Assembly: GCA_001579985.1 (NCBI GenBank)
Contig: LRSR01001952.1
Location: 1-38,547, forward strand
Length of the DNA: 38,547 nucleotides
Origin: Hypsibius dujardini
Taxonomy: Eukaryota; Tardigrada; Eutardigrada; Parachela; Hypsibiidae
Direction: 5' to 3'
The translations under genes were made by a program, and so were the position numbers. The notes under the pieces were generated by a model. It was not told where the DNA came from. It worked only from the letters and a program-made list of their open reading frames with translations, and did not search any database. Below are positions 29,653 to 38,547 of the stretch, piece by piece; within the stretch, counting starts at the first letter, position 1; the number at the start of each line of letters is the position of its first letter.

Positions 29653-32243
29653 GGAGGGAGGGGGAAGGTGGCGTCGTAGGCGCGTACGATTCCCGCCAAT
29701 ACCGTTATGTACTATACGAACCTTCACGGTATGATATCATCCATACCTCTAACAATGGTTGATGCTTTGGTTTGTTTTGTATTGGGTTTGGTATGTAGAA
29801 TGGGAATCGAGACAGACATCTGACTCATCGAGATCTCGAAAATCAATTTTTCTCTTGATTGTGTTGTGTGTGCGCCCTTAACGCGACGGTATATGCACCT
29901 GTTTGCGTAATCGGGGGTAGGTGCCTTGATGCTGCGGCCTGTGTATGCATCACAAGTAACGTCTGAAGGGTTCCCTGCCTGCCGGTGGTAAACTGGATGA
30001 CGAATTTGTACCTGCACATGCGTCTGCCCCTGGGTCCTGTTGTACAATGTGTACCCTGTACGATGTAACGAGGAGTCCGACCACTTCCTAATCACCTCCT
30101 GCTAACTCACCATAGACATAATTCTTGACACAATCGCTGTTTTCGTATGATACGGAACCAAGTGTCGAGATCAAAATAAAACTCTCCTTTTATTAGCCAA
30201 ACAGAATTGAATTTGGCAACGATTGACATGAGCTAAATACTTTTAGAGGATCAAGGGGGCGGAGCGTAGGGGGCAATTTTTGAAAACTCCGCTGCACTGG
30301 CAGCTAGGTACGCTCACAGTCCTTCTTAAAACGCGTAAACAGATCTCCAAAAAGAAATTTCCTTGCGATAAATATACGGAGTTCCTCTAAAAATGGGAAT
30401 TGCTAATGATTAGCTGCCTTACGCCCGACCAAGGGGTGACCCTAGGAATTATGGGCCAGATTCCGCTCGCAGGGTGAGTACACACAGGGGTCTTCATAGT
30501 AACGGCTCGGGAATCTTCAGACTGGTGCGGATACTTGCCTTGCAGTGTCCCTGGACACGCTGTCACCTAATCTAGAGTCCGAGAAACAAGTCAAATAAAC
30601 AGTCTACAGTGTTGACCGGACATCCAGTATTGTGATTTGTTCTAGTGACAGAATATCATTGGATTACGTGTCTTCTGCCCGGGACCGAAATTCCAGGGCC
30701 TGCAAGTAAGGTGCCTGGAGAACTGGAGAAAACCATTTGGAAATGCGTCGCTCTGAAGGTTTTGCATTCCGCACTGCTGTTTCTACCGCATGGAAATGTA
30801 TTTTTGAGAGTAACTTCACCGACATGCTGCTCTGCTCCCTCTCGCAGTGGGAAAAAAGATTTTCATTTGACAGAGAATTTTCTCCTCTGTCGTTTTATTA
30901 TCAAAGATCTGCATTAGTTTGGGTTTGTTTATGTTTTTTCCATCTTCTCGGGGAAGCCCCAAATCGACGTTTTGTCCCTGTGAATCCGCACCAGTTATCA
31001 AAAATCGAACAGATCAAAGCTTCTCATCGTTTCTCAAAGATGCTCAAACGTAAAACAAATATTAAAATTCTTTGGTCAATCGATTATTTTTGTCGAATCT
31101 TTGCCAGAAGAAAGATCCACCAGTTTTCCCATACTCTCCTGAGAGTGAGGGGGTTTTTTATTTACCGTAATCGCTGAACTTCCCGCGTCGTTTCAACAAA
31201 ACATCAAACTTGACACTAAAAATGAATTCTTTAAATCAAAATAAATCTACTGATCACAATGTTGAATTTGAAGACCCTTGCAAGTGAAAGAGAAGAATAA
31301 GATCACGCGGCGGGCCCGCTGAGGAACTTTCAGGGAGGAGAACTTCCCCTTACTCCATCTTCAACTCCTCTTCAATTCCCCGTTGGATGAAATTAAACAT
31401 TTCTATTAGTCAGGCTTGGCTACTTAAAGGGAATAATTAATAAACTTTGTTAAATTGCAAAATAACAAAAAACTGAAAAATTTGTGGAAGAAATAGCGCG
31501 TCTCATTCAGGCAGGAAAACCATCCGGAATATCGCTCTTTTCTGGTCATCGGCGAGTTTGGCGTGTGGACGAAGCTCGTCTCGGACTCGCCTCGGGAAAA
31601 AAAGTAACCTTCTCGAGGCATATAAAATCACTTATCGGGGATATTTCCTCTAAGAAGAACCATGAATGGTCGCGCGTAAGATTCTACGGGGTTGTACCCG
31701 AATTACCGACCCCAAGATTGAAACAGCGCATTTTCTACCACATCATCTCCACAGATCACACATTTATTTATTGATCTTTCTGACCTTCCAATCTCTTTGC
31801 GATGGACGGTAATTAGTTCAATAAAATCTTTCGTCGCGCCGTCATTCCCAGTTTTGTTCACGGTCGTCCTCGATCCCCGTTCCCATTGACCCAGTCTCTC
31901 CGTGTTAGATACCTACTGCGAATATGTAGCGCGCAGACACACAGACACAGACACAGACACAGACCGACAGACACTCTGGACACCGTTCTCACACGCAGCC
32001 GTGGTGAACAATGACAGCTGGTGTGATCCCAATTTTAGAGTGCCTCGCTGCTGTCGACCAGAATGCGGGACGACATAAGAGAGGAAGACGACACAATTCA
32101 CACACACACACACGCACGCAGGTAGTCCCACTCTCCATCGTACATCTACTAGTATACTGTATAGCATACATATGGGTGCTCTTGACGGTGATTTAAATAA
32201 TACAGAAGCCGAAACATATGAACGATCGAGCCATCCCGACATA

Positions 32244-32244
32244 C

Positions 32245-32292
<48 letters not shown>
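32244..32292 (+). repeat. GACA array
   Basis: About 12 clean ACAG units. A related ACAGAC stretch lies at 31933-31974. Confidence 0.92.
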
Positions 32293-33330
32293 CCGAGGCG
32301 AAATCTAGCACAGGGTGTGCCACACGACCCCTCGCGTGCTAAGTATACCGGTGCGCTTTGTACCTCTTACCCCTCTTTTCGTACATGTCTACTGCATACC
32401 ATGTAATGGGGGTAGTACACACCGCGGCCGGAAGGTACACCCCTCGTGCACGACGGTCATAATGATGAACCGACCGGCAAAATTTAGGTCACCATACATT
32501 TTGTTGTTGGAAAAAGGAGGAAAAACTGTTACCTAACCCGGGCGGTACGACCTTTAATGGCATTTGCTGTAAGTGGTGTACCGTATGGAGATGGGAACGT
32601 TCGTTCGTTCATATCAGGCAGATGGGGACGTGAGAGGGGGTTATTTAAAATTCGCGCGGGAAAGCGGACCTGACATGTTTATCGTTTCTCTGGGACCCGA
32701 GGGAGCAGGGAGTAGATCGGTGGTTGTTCGCGCGGTCGGTTCTGGACGTTCGCGCTGACATTCACGAGAGGGGGACTTGTGTGAGTAAAGTGGAACATCA
32801 GCCAGTTAAGCTCCCAGCTAAGCTTCTCATTACCGTGAGATGAGGTCGTGGTGAGAGTCAACTTGGGTGGTAGTGGTGCGCGCCCCGCGGGGACGAGACG
32901 CGGGGGTGAGAGATCGGTTTGATGCGTAAATGACAGTCAGCAGTTAAGCTCCCGCACTAAGGACGGCTAATTCGTTGGTGACTGGAACTGTCTGTTGATT
33001 GTCGCCATTCTACAAAAACAACAATCCCGAAAACGGATAGCCGAAAGACCATCTTTGTTCTTTAGAGAACCTCAAAATACCAAACTATTTTTTACATACT
33101 AATACTAGTATACTGGTGTATATGCAGTGGCAGATTTCGACATCTAGATGGCCAAATATGCCAGAGCAACCGAAATATGGCAAATATGTTTGTTTGTTCT
33201 ATGTCTTTGTACAAGTACATCTGCCTTGCGCGTAACATCTAGATTACGTGCCTGTGCCTGGGTGTCTATGTCCAAGTTTTTGTCTCTGTGTCTATATCTC
33301 AGTTATTTGTGCCTCTGCCGGGGCCAGTGA

Positions 33331-33605
33331 TTGTCTTTGTGTCTGTGTCTGTGTCTGTGTCTGTGTCTGTGTCTGTGTCTGTGACTGTGTCTGTGTCTGT
33401 GCCTGTGCCTGTGCCTGTGTCTGTGTTTGTGTCTGTGTTTGTGTCTGTGTTTGTGTCTCTGTCTGTGTCTCTGTCTGTGTCTGTGTCTGTGTCTCTGTCT
33501 CTGTCTCTGTGTCTGTCTCTGTGTCTGTGTCTGTGTCTGTGTCTCTGTGTCTGTGTCTGTGTCTCTGTCTGTGTCTCTGTTTGTGTCTATGTCTGGGTCT
33601 GCGCG
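33331..33605 (+). repeat. TGTCTG hexamer array
   Basis: About 270 bases of TGTGTC with CTGTCT variants. All long frames across it on both strands are repeat artefacts. Confidence 0.94.
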
Positions 33606-35277
33606 CATGTCTGTGATTTCGTTTGCGTTTGTTCCTGCATCCATGTTTCGACCCATGTAAACTAACGTGTTAAATGGGCAAACGGAAGTATAAAAGTGGC
33701 GCCCTCTCTTGGATTATTTCAAGGCACGCCACGGTCAACGATCCTGATAGTCTAGACACCTCCAATCAAGAGAATGAGATGTTCGATGAAAAGGAGAACA
33801 GTCCATCGATCAATGCGAAATCGGCCACGTTTCGACAGTGTGCAATTTAATTTCAATTAAAGGTGAGGTCGTTCCTTGAAAAACACATCAACGACAACCT
33901 TTATGGAGGTTGCGTCGCGCGTTCGCTGACACCAATTCGGCGTGCTCAGGCTGAACCCGTTTTTCAAGAGAGTGATCCCCTGGCGTTCCGCGGGATGACG
34001 TGCTCCTGCTGGGCGATCGAATTAGTCCCGGGACGTCTAGAGCTGTACTTTAGTCTTCACATCATATTGGAGTCTCTCGGAGGACGACTCATCACACAAA
34101 GAGCTCTGAAAATTTTGGGACGCGTAATATTCAGACGGACACTTCAAGTGCGTGCGGCTGCTGCCAGCAGCTGGCACTCGAGTCCTCCATAGCGTGTCGT
34201 ATCTTCATCCCCTCCCGGGGTTGCTCGCGTGGCCGATACAAGAGTAAAACTCAATGGCATGATGGTCAATTAGGCTGTCCTCTGTAATTGTTGATCGATC
34301 TCTGTTAATTTAAACGCCAAAAATGTCAGAAAAGAATCAGATAATCTACAGTGTAAGTCCAAGCAAAGAAGAAGAAAGATTTCGTTTCGTAAGACCTTTT
34401 TATTTGCCCGTTTTGTCAAATGTGGTTTTGAGAGCAGGCCCCAGAATTTGCGTGGGATCGAGCATTGTCCGAATTATTTTCATGCCACAGCAGAAAATGT
34501 GTACGCACGAGGTGCAAGAAAAGAAACGTTGGAGGATCATCCTGAGAATCATCGCTGTCCATTGTGAATTGTACATTAGAAGATGTCTGACTAATTCAGC
34601 AAAACCGTTCTGACGTCTGAAATCAACACCATGAGATAGATCAGATGAGATATTACAGAATATAGAGTTTCTTACAATTGCATGGTGCACCATGCAATTT
34701 GTTCTGTATTTTTGTATATTAGAGCATAAATATTTAGATCTGTTTTTCAGTCGTACGTCCCACATCTTTTTTTTGTAAAATGTGGATCCCCAGAAAGCTC
34801 CGTAGCTGATTGGCTATGGTGAAAAGACAAGGGCCGTGTATGCAACATGTGGAATCCAATTAGGGATGGCAAAAACCAAAATCGTTTAAGTAAATAATTT
34901 TGCGTCTTCAAGTAAACTATAGGTACGTCTAAAAATTCTGCGGTTCTTGGTTTAGTTCTTTTCGTAGCTAGAAGTTTTAATGTAGTTTCAGTACCAGTTA
35001 AATCGTTAATTTTATTTTTTCCATTTACATCTTTAGTGACTTAGTCTTTTGGTTTAACTTTTTTAACAAATAAAAAAACCAAAAGTAATAATAAATATAT
35101 AATAGTAAATTTTTTCCTTTTTTTAATATAGTTTACTCTTGCAATTCTGTATGGTCGTACCTTTTTGGCAAAAAAATAATAGCAAATCAATGAAATGTTA
35201 TACAGAGAACCAGAACGTCTCATTTCCCGGCGTGAATTACAGCGGTACATCTACTGTCAGATGGTGGCGCAATTCTA

Positions 35278-35505
35278 GTACGGTACGGTACGGTACGGTA
35301 CATTCTGGTACGGTACATTACGGTACGGTACAGTACGGTACATTACGGTACGGTACAGTACGGCATAGTACGGTACGGTACGGTACGGTACGGTACATTA
35401 CGGTACGGTACAGTACGGTACATTACGGTACGGTACGGTACGGTACATTACGGTACGGTACGGTACGGTACGGTACATTACGGTACGGTACGGTACGGTA
35501 CGGTA
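35278..35505 (+). repeat. GGTAC pentamer array
   Basis: CGGTA/GGTAC repeats, regularly broken by CATTA units. Because GTAC is its own reverse complement, the array can form many small hairpins. Confidence 0.95.
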
Positions 35506-35726
35506 ATGTTTTAAAAAAATTTAATTATGTCCGCTCACCTGCCTACAAGTACAATGGGACATCACAGTCGTCAAATTCGAATGTTCCCATGAAATTCGCA
35601 CGAACCTCCTTTCCATACAACATCAGCCAGACACGAGTCCAATTGTTTCAACCACACCCACCATATGGTCACTGATGGCGAGACAATGGTCCCTCGTGAC
35701 TGGTTCTATGAGTACACTACCTATAC

Positions 35727-35786
<60 letters not shown>
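35727..35786 (+). repeat. TG then AG dinucleotide tract
   Basis: About 8 TG units running directly into about 22 AG units. Confidence 0.93.
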
Positions 35787-35788
<2 letters not shown>

Positions 35789-36079
35789 AGAGAGCGCAGA
35801 CGACGCACTACCGGTTCGCCAACTCCTCCTTGGTGCTTGGTGTGTTGTGTGGAGTTGGAGAGGGACCCCACTCGAAATGCTGACCGTCCGTCCAGCGGTG
35901 CTCTCTTACACACACAACAGAGAGATCGCTGACGGTCTAACTTTGTAGACACGCGCCGGACAGACAAAGTGCTGCCGTCTCTCGAGAGAACCTTATCCAA
36001 TTGGCATTATAACTCTCTAAGCTTTCGCAAACTCCCCCCCCCACCCCAGAATCACCCCTCGTACCGTATAACGCGTAAC

Positions 36080-36538
36080 GGCTTAGGCTACAAGTCCCCC
36101 TCCCCCACCTTCCCTTCCCTGCCTTTTCGTCCCATGTTGATTTGACGATGACTGACCAAAATCCCTTTGAGTCATCTTAACAAATTTAATCATTTTGGAA
36201 AGTCCAATGGTTCCTCAATCTTTTAGTGTAGGATCCCGACAACTGGACATCGGTCAAATAAATGATGAGGCCATGATTATGGGAGTGGTAATAAACGTGA
36301 GCGTTTTGGCTTTCCACTCCGCATTCGCTCGGACGATGTCCGATATTTAGGGTATAAGCTGTTTTTGAGTATTCTAAAAAATTCAATCCGCGTTTCGTCG
36401 AGTTGGAGGAGATCGGTCAACATTGGAAAATGAAAAAGGGGAGGAGACAAAAAGTGGGGAATAGACAAAATAGTGGGGAGGGGAGAAAACAGTAGGGGAG
36501 GGGACAGAAAAGTGGGCGAGGGTAATTCAGCCTAAGCT
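36080..36538. mobile_element. MITE copy 2 of the GGCTTAGGCT family
   Basis: It begins GGCTTAGGCTACAAGTCC and ends with AGCCTAAGC at 36529-36537. The first 150 bases follow copy 1 closely (shared CTTTGAGTCATC, GGAAAGTCCAAT and GTTCCTCAAT). The middle is longer, with extra sequence at about 36240-36420, and the right side has GGGGAGG-type repeats. Flanks TAACG and TACCG are a possible degraded duplication. Confidence 0.78.
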
Positions 36539-36708
36539 ACCGAAACTGAAGCTCGACCCATTCGCGCACCAGCAACAACAGAAAGTCAATTTTCGTGTGG
36601 CTCATACGACACACGCTCCCCAGAGATGCGAGTGTTACACGAGGAGCTATTACACTGTTCTCGTCTACTCAAGCTACCACCACCATTCACTATCATTCGT
36701 AAGTACTA

Positions 36709-36989
36709 CGAGGTAACAGTCCCATTTTTGATCTGGCGTAAATACCGCGCACGACAGGGCAAACAGGGCGAAATCGTGACGTATATCCATCAAATTAGCC
36801 ACACGGTTTCGTTTTCCATTTTTAAAAAATTGAATTTTCGATTTTTTATCAAAATTATTGCTACATATATTTGTCAGATTCATTTTTGATTTTTTGAACC
36901 CAAAATATCGACAAAAATTGAGAGGAAAGTATGCGAACCCTGCATTTCTACCATTTCCGAACTTGCGCAGCATTAAGACTGTTACCTCG
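36709..36989. mobile_element. Tc1/mariner-type MITE with TA flanks
   Basis: Ends CGAGGTAACAGTC (36709-36721) and GACTGTTACCTCG (36977-36989) are perfect inverted repeats. TA lies on both outer sides (36707-36708 and 36990-36991), the duplication made by Tc1/mariner transposases. The core is AT-rich and non-coding. Confidence 0.78.
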
Positions 36990-37140
36990 TATACCAAATG
37001 TGTACAGACCCTCTTCAGACACACCCCAACAGCATAGTGAACGCTCGTTTCACTTGGTTAAGCGGATGCGGATCCTCATGGTACCCCTACCGTTACCGTA
37101 CATGCACTGCCCTGTACCCTGCACACAGCTCCGGATACCG

Positions 37141-37232
37141 ACGCTATAGCACGAGTGGTAGAGACGCTATAGCACGAGTGGTAGAGACGCTATAGCACGA
37201 GTGGTAGAGACGCTATAGCACGAGTGGTACAG
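37141..37232 (+). repeat. Four-copy 23-base minisatellite
   Basis: The unit starts ACGCTATAGCACGAGTGG. The first three copies are identical, and the fourth differs at one base near its end. Confidence 0.97.
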
Positions 37233-37931
37233 TCACTTCAAAACCACACATACTGCGGCTCATCTCCGATCTCTCTCTCTCTCTCTAAAACGCAATCCGC
37301 TCACTGACACCCCCTGCAAAAATGACATTGCCAACGTACCGTATCCTGGTGTGTACATTGTAGTACTTCACTGCACAGGATCCTATCGCACTGTGTACGG
37401 TAGCAGACCACGCGGAGAGCCGGAGACTAGGGCAATCCAATAATTCCGCATCACAAGGCAGAGACAGACACACAACGCCACCACCTGTTCTTCGTCGTCT
37501 CTCACCGCGAACGATTCACGCGCGCGCTCGTTTTTTTTTGTTTGTTTCCTCTGCAACACATCGAACTATCTGTATGAGCAGCGACCCCGCGTCCTTCGTG
37601 CATCAAAACCGTAAAACTTCGTTACTGTCTCTCTCACCTAACGATTTGTCTCTCTTGTCTCTCCCCATTCTCTTTTCTTTCATTTATTTTGTACAGTAAA
37701 CCTCACACTGATCGTGCAAGTTCGCGCATTGTATTTTGCAGCATTTATTGACCGCGGCGATTGAGGCAAAAAAAGAGCCCATCTTCCAACACAAATACTA
37801 CAGACAAATCATGTGAATCCACCCGACGGATTCGTTTTTCGGGCGGTGTTGATCGGACGGACCATCAACGGACCGGTCCTGTAAATTTTTTTGCAGCTTT
37901 TATTACCGCTTTTTTTACAACAATTTTCACC

Positions 37932-38016
37932 ATGCTACGGCCACATCCCGTGCGGAAACTTAATTCCCCATCGCCCCTTTCATCGCCTCGGACTACCATG
38001 ATCCTTGTTACTACCG
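37932..38016 (+). CDS. Possible first coding exon of an unknown gene
   Basis: An ATG in good context (TTTTCACCATGC) opens 28 codons (MLRPHPVRKLNSPSPLSSPR, then TTMILVTT), ending at a consensus donor ACCG/GTAAGTGTG at 38017, phase 1. The frame is open upstream to 37761 without another ATG. Composition is basic and Ser/Pro-rich, with no domain. The next exon would lie in the last 500 bases or outside the window; none was recognised. The donor and start context are the only support. Confidence 0.25.
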
Positions 38017-38547
38017 GTAAGTGTGTGTCGAAATACTCCATAAAACGGCATTCTTTCCACGTCCGAAATTTTCACACTCGGTTAAAGTAAAGCGATTATT
38101 ATTATTATTCAAGCGACGTGAACGGCGCGGAAGAAGAAGAAGCCCTGTGTCCTCTTTCTTTTTAAAAGATTTCATAGAGCAGAACCAACCTCAAGTGGGG
38201 CTATATGCGCGTTTGTAACGGAATCCGTGAGAACGTGCTGTACCCTCGCTCGCGCAAACTCACTGACCATCATGCCACGTCACAAACTGTTATTAAAGAG
38301 AGAGAGAGAGAGTCACACAGGACAAGTCAAGCGACTGCCTCTTTGGCGAGTCGTTTTATAATCAGATCAAGCCCCTTCGTTTTGACCGCCATTTTACCTT
38401 TAAACCTTTAGCGTCTATAGTGCCAGTCAAAGCACAGGAGACAGACGATACACATACAAAAGTGTGTTACGAAAGAGGGGAAGCCTTATTATCGGACTCC
38501 CAGGAAAAAGGGGCGGAAAGAGGTTGAGGTAGAAATTTAGCAATCTT
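38017..38547. other. Right-edge stretch, no supported gene
   Basis: A GA tract at about 38298-38312 and short open frames only. It may be the intron after the possible exon at 37932. Confidence 0.35.

Larger units (their letters stand above)
29653..35277. other. Intergenic stretch, no supported gene
   Basis: Several open frames of 60-146 codons exist (for example 30737-31177 + and 29724-30095 -), but none shows a recognisable domain, matched splice sites or a coding context. It contains the TGTC and GACA arrays listed separately. Confidence 0.5.

Noticed and set aside
33248-33665. Overlapping long frames of Cys/Val/Ser repeats on both strands
   Set aside because: Products of the TGTCTG array, open in many frames at once.
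35139-35675. 178-codon + frame with Tyr-Gly-Thr-Val repeats
   Set aside because: Driven by the GGTAC pentamer array.

Overview
The window reads as invertebrate animal nuclear DNA. Genes are split by introns with GT..AG borders, simple-sequence arrays (GACA/TGTC, GA, TG, GGTAC, TAGTAKAG) are dense, small inverted-repeat elements are common, and a Ty3/gypsy LTR retroelement sits at the left edge. The receptor family, the Ig gene and the very abundant GACA/TGTC tetranucleotides fit a mollusc or another lophotrochozoan; that placement is inference.

Bases 1-8579 hold the 3' part of one LTR retroelement on the + strand. Gag is open to the left edge and ends with a CCHC knuckle and a textbook -1 frameshift heptamer directly before its stop codon. 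Pol follows in the -1 frame with protease, reverse transcriptase, RNase H, a D-D-E integrase and a GPF/Y module. A third large frame (ORF3) joins an acidic and basic tail, a RING-H2-like zinc-binding domain, a hydrophobic signal-like segment, a Cys-rich glycoprotein ectodomain, a transmembrane anchor and a tail with PPxY and YPxL motifs. A polypurine tract and a complete 405-base 3' LTR (7-base inverted ends) close the element; the LTR abuts a TAGTAKAG microsatellite. The 5' LTR lies outside the window.

Bases 10178-12392 hold five + strand exons whose splice phases agree. They encode TM4 to the C terminus of a family A GPCR most like vasopressin/oxytocin-type (nonapeptide) receptors. The TM1-TM3 exons are not seen and should lie left of the window, which would put the retroelement inside an intron of this receptor. 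A 387-base MITE-like element lies in another of its introns.

Bases 13986-28919 hold a - strand gene of seven exons, tail to tail with the receptor gene. It encodes a type I membrane protein of 393 aa (or 353 with an alternative acceptor): signal peptide, two Ig domains, one transmembrane helix and a 24-residue tail. All six introns have matching phases. The long introns are full of GACA/TGTC arrays, a G-rich quadruplex-type tract and an imperfect 50-base hairpin.

Bases 28920-38547 are mostly intergenic. They hold two copies of one inverted-repeat family, a TA-flanked mariner-type MITE, a GGTAC pentamer array, a 4 x 23-base minisatellite and one possible first coding exon at 37932-38016 with a strong splice donor. 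I found no tRNA, rRNA or CRISPR.
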